Source: Burkholderiales bacterium | GTDB taxonomy: Bacteria; Pseudomonadota; Gammaproteobacteria; Burkholderiales; SHXO01 | Assembly (NCBI GenBank): GCA_020854105.1 | Contig: JADZGB010000036.1 | Location: 1 to 41,919 of the forward strand | Direction of reading: 5' to 3' | DNA: 41,919 bases | In this document: positions 40,181-41,919 of the stretch, in pieces | Position numbering within the stretch: the first letter of the stretch is position 1 | Layout of the letters: each line of letters opens with the position of its first letter | Made by a program: the position numbers and the translations under genes | Notes under the pieces: generated by a model | The model's database searches: none | What the model saw: the letters and a program-made list of their open reading frames with translations, nothing else | Told to the model about the DNA's origin: nothing

Positions 40181-40228
40181 AGTGTAATACAAAAATAGCG
40201 CTCGTCAAGCGCGTTTTCGTATTACACT
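40181..40228 (-). promoter_or_regulatory. Promoter within an inverted repeat (probable autoregulatory operator)
   Basis: Perfect 10-bp arms AGTGTAATAC (40181-40190) and GTATTACACT (40219-40228). On the minus strand, TTGACG (40208-40203), 16 bp, TACACT (40186-40181) make a promoter whose -10 lies in the start-proximal arm. The start codon at 40174 is ~7 bp beyond the -10, at the expected transcription start, so the mRNA would be leaderless. The ribbon-helix-helix domain of the encoded methyltransferase is the obvious candidate to bind the arms. Confidence 0.6.
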
Positions 40229-40233
40229 ATTGC

Positions 40234-41229
40234 TTACTGATCCCGGAACTCGTTGGCCGCTTGGATGAACTCGGGGTTTGGCCACTGCGTTCTGTCGGCG
40301 GGGAGGAGTATTTCCCGTCCAAGATGGGCTTCGAAATCGCGCAGTCCGCCTCCGAGGCCCAAACGAACTAGTTCGCTCTTCCTCTTCGGGTTGATCAGCA
40401 TCCTGCGATCTTCATTGAGGTAAATTAGGCCACGGTCATACGCTCGGTGATAGGTCGGCGAGAGGCAGAGACCGTTTCGAACATCGTCCGTACTCCCCTC
40501 AGCTCCGACCGGCAAGATGTGCGCAGCGTCGATGAGCCGTAGTTGTAAGCCGGTGACGCAGCACTTGCGGTCGTATGCGACTATCACTTTCCGTCGAAAG
40601 TCGCTATCGCGCGCCAAGCGCGAAACCTTTGTTACAACTCGTCGTCGCTCAGGTGAAATTGCTGCCAGCTCGCGGTCGGTTACAGCCTCAAATCGCCCAA
40701 CCTTTGAAAGTAGTGAAGACACGGCCGCGTCTGCGCCGCTCTCGTGCAAGTTCTCGCAATTCAGGCAGTAAGCCAGCATGTTGTCAGCGCGGAACGCCAC
40801 TGCGATTTCGTCATTTCCCTTCCGCGTGAATGCAAAACCATCGCGGACCGCATCTCGCAGGGTGGAGATGTTTATCTGTATGGACGGCGATTGCTTTGAG
40901 AATGTCCGGTGCTTTCTGAGATCGAAGCCGGCGAAGCATCCTGTGTTGGGTTCGTACCCCAGCAGCAACGTGGGTCCATCCGGGTTTTCCGGCAGGGGCG
41001 GAGTTACAGAGGTCAGCTGGATTCGGTATTCATCCTTTGGCCGTGCTACGCCACCACCGTGAGTTAACGTCCATATGTAAATCCAGACGGGGAAGGACAT
41101 TTCGCCAGCGGTGACATAGAACCGCCGCGGATGAAGTCTCGGCTGCGATACCAGAAGCGCCGCGGCAGAGGATTCTGTAAAGGCGTCCTCAATCGCGCGA
41201 ATGATTTCTGCCGACCTTAGTGCTGGCAC
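40234..41229 (-). CDS. HNH endonuclease (probable restriction enzyme)
   Basis: A 331-residue protein. The C-terminal HNH_2-type domain has C-C-V-T-G (223-227), AAHILPVG with His237, NGLCLSPTYHRAYDRGL with Asn252 and His261. This is a complete HNH metal-finger nuclease set. Residues 1-~210 are an unrecognised domain (GFDLRKHRTFSKQSPSIQIN; LAYCLNCENLHESG), probably for DNA recognition. It is immediately upstream of the methyltransferase in the same cassette, so it is the likely restriction partner. The start is GTG 41229, just inside the cassette boundary. Low G+C compared with the backbone. Confidence 0.85.
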   Translation of the reverse strand: MPALRSAEIIRAIEDAFTESSAAALLVSQPRLHPRRFYVTAGEMSFPVWIYIWTLTHGGGVARPKDEYRIQLTSVTPPLPENPDGPTLLLGYEPNTGCFAGFDLRKHRTFSKQSPSIQINISTLRDAVRDGFAFTRKGNDEIAVAFRADNMLAYCLNCENLHESGADAAVSSLLSKVGRFEAVTDRELAAISPERRRVVTKVSRLARDSDFRRKVIVAYDRKCCVTGLQLRLIDAAHILPVGAEGSTDDVRNGLCLSPTYHRAYDRGLIYLNEDRRMLINPKRKSELVRLGLGGGLRDFEAHLGREILLPADRTQWPNPEFIQAANEFRDQ

Positions 41230-41247
41230 CTACCCTCTCCCTCTGAT

Positions 41248-41343
41248 GCCCAACGTTTGAGGTAACCGGCCGCCGGAGCGCGAAGCGCGGAGGGAACCCG
41301 CAAGCGCAGCTTGCGGGCGGTCCGGCTGACCGAGAGGTTAGAC
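41248..41343 (-). repeat. Integron attC recombination site (complete)
   Basis: On the minus strand it runs from GTCTAAC (41343-41337, RYYYAAC) to GTTGGGC (41254-41248, GTTRRRY), 96 bp. Imperfectly palindromic halves lie inside (GGTCAGCCGGACCGCC against GGCGGCCGGTTACC), with inner hairpins CCCGCAAG-CTGCG-CTTGCGGG and GCGCTTCGCGC. The stop codon TAA of the membrane-protein gene falls within GTCTAAC, a typical cassette arrangement. Crossover would occur at G/TTGGGC. Confidence 0.85.
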
Positions 41344-41754
41344 CTCACCTGGGCCACCCTTCATGCTCGTGATCAGGGCGACCAACAGCGCCACGCCCAA
41401 CATTGGCGTTCCCGTGTAGAGGATGAGGAGCTTCGCTGCCTCTGGCCAGAAATTGGGGTTGGTCTGGGCAATCTTGTAGTTCGTGAATAGCGCTCCTACG
41501 GCGACTAGTGGCAAGTACGCGAATAACCAGTTCAGAAAACCGCGACCCACGAAGCCAAGACGACGGAAGCGACCGAAAAGAGACAGGAGAACATGAGTGA
41601 GTGCTCCGAGGAACCCCATCACTGCGCCGATCAAAGGCTGAATGACGGAACCATATTCACCAAGCCGTGCCAGTACGACAAAGCCACTGGAGATGCAGAC
41701 GATTAGCCATACGAGAGCTCCGACGACACTCGACCAGATGAAAGGGCGCTGCAT
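41338..41754 (-). CDS. Cassette-encoded small membrane protein, unknown
   Basis: A 138-residue protein with four hydrophobic segments: WSSVVGALVWLIVCISSGFV, IGAVMGFLGALTHVLLSLFG, WLFAYLPLVAVGALF and ILYTGTPMLGVALLVALI. A basic loop (GRFRRLGFVGR) separates helices 2 and 3. I do not recognise the family. The gene is framed by attC ends at 41248-41343 and 41787-41793, so it is a complete single-gene integron cassette. Confidence 0.75.
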   Translation of the reverse strand: MQRPFIWSSVVGALVWLIVCISSGFVVLARLGEYGSVIQPLIGAVMGFLGALTHVLLSLFGRFRRLGFVGRGFLNWLFAYLPLVAVGALFTNYKIAQTNPNFWPEAAKLLILYTGTPMLGVALLVALITSMKGGPGEV

Positions 41755-41786
41755 ATATCACGCGGTCCCAGCGGTTCAGGGGTGAG

Positions 41787-41793
41787 GTCTAAC
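41787..41793 (-). repeat. attC (or attI) end box of the preceding cassette
   Basis: GTTAGAC on the minus strand (GTCTAAC on plus), followed by CTCACC exactly as after the end box at 41337-41343. It marks the upstream boundary of the membrane-protein cassette. The rest of a palindromic attC is not visible to its right, so the partner site is either an attI or has been replaced. Confidence 0.55.
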
Positions 41794-41919
41794 GAGGCTG
41801 TAGAAAAATCCATTCACACCGCCGCATCGTCCTCATCATAGGACAGTTGCGTACACGGTGGGCGTCTGCTAGCTCGCGGCCCGCACAGCGAGCGTGCCTC
41901 GCGATGCATGTTCGGATGC
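41794..41919. other. Unassigned sequence at window end, possible IS end
   Basis: Beginning immediately at the attC end box is GAGGCTGTAGAAAAATCC, which has the look of an insertion-sequence terminal repeat. The rest to the window end shows no gene. An element inserted at the attC site, or the flank of an integrase gene beyond the window, are both possible. Confidence 0.25.

Noticed and set aside
1-41919. tRNA, rRNA or riboswitch genes
   Set aside because: No cloverleaf, rRNA-like or known riboswitch sequence was recognised on either strand by reading; a covariance-model scan was not possible.

Overview
This window is high-GC DNA (most of it looks well above 60% G+C) packed with catabolic gene clusters, ABC/TRAP solute-binding proteins and intergenic 'GTCATCCCGGC..' palindromic repeats. 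The style of the repeats, a PEP-CTERM protein, a Slam-like outer-membrane protein, Liv-type ABC transport and CoA-linked degradation clusters point to an environmental proteobacterium, most likely a betaproteobacterium. That assignment is inference; there is no rRNA or other marker gene in the window.

Layout. (1) 2-1849: the 3' part of a Slam-like beta-barrel gene, convergent with a small secreted protein that has a symmetrical Cys tail. (2) 1897-8317, minus strand: a six-gene CoA-linked catabolic operon (CaiB/BaiF CoA-transferase, aldehyde dehydrogenase, SDR, MDR oxidoreductase, enoyl-CoA hydratase, acyl-CoA dehydrogenase). Divergent from it is a flavin monooxygenase with a fused NTF2-like domain (8472-10292). 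(3) 10430-14138, minus: flavin reductase, a cobalt-type nitrile hydratase (accessory, beta, alpha) and a 3-hydroxyisobutyrate-dehydrogenase-like enzyme. (4) 14225-19952, minus: a complete branched-chain-type ABC importer (livF, livG, livM, livH, Tat-exported binding protein) headed by a LysR regulator. Together (2)-(4) read as uptake plus stepwise oxidation of a small nitrile/carbonyl or acyl substrate to acyl-CoA; the substrate cannot be read from sequence.

(5) 20147-24299: a second HIBADH-like enzyme, an orphan NMT1-type binding protein, a PEP-CTERM GDSL esterase, a stand-alone cyclic-nucleotide-binding domain protein and a SnoaL-like protein. (6) 24510-27989: a promoter and a three-gene unit for a PQQ alcohol dehydrogenase with a lanthanide-type Asp-x-Asp motif, a monoheme cytochrome c, and a TRAP-type periplasmic protein in the position XoxJ/MxaJ takes in methylotrophs. 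(7) 28017-31625, minus: D-aminoacylase, RraA-like protein and a sulfatase homologue that has lost its formylglycine cysteine and other active-site residues. (8) 31716-38248, plus: a three-gene BatA/vWA membrane operon plus a small unknown. It is divergent from the sulfatase across a promoter carrying three tandem 17-bp repeats.

(9) 38.9-41.8 kb: base composition falls sharply and the architecture becomes that of integron gene cassettes on the minus strand. There is a complete 96-bp attC site (41248-41343), a second attC end (41787-41793) and a truncated attC (38891-38940). These delimit a one-gene membrane-protein cassette and a two-gene restriction-modification cassette. The latter holds an HNH nuclease and an M.PvuII-like N4-cytosine methyltransferase with a fused ribbon-helix-helix DNA-binding domain. 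The methyltransferase has a promoter embedded in a 10-bp inverted repeat and appears to be leaderless. This self-regulating RM cassette is the most novel-looking system here; the PQQ-ADH/cytochrome/TRAP unit and the degenerate sulfatase come next.
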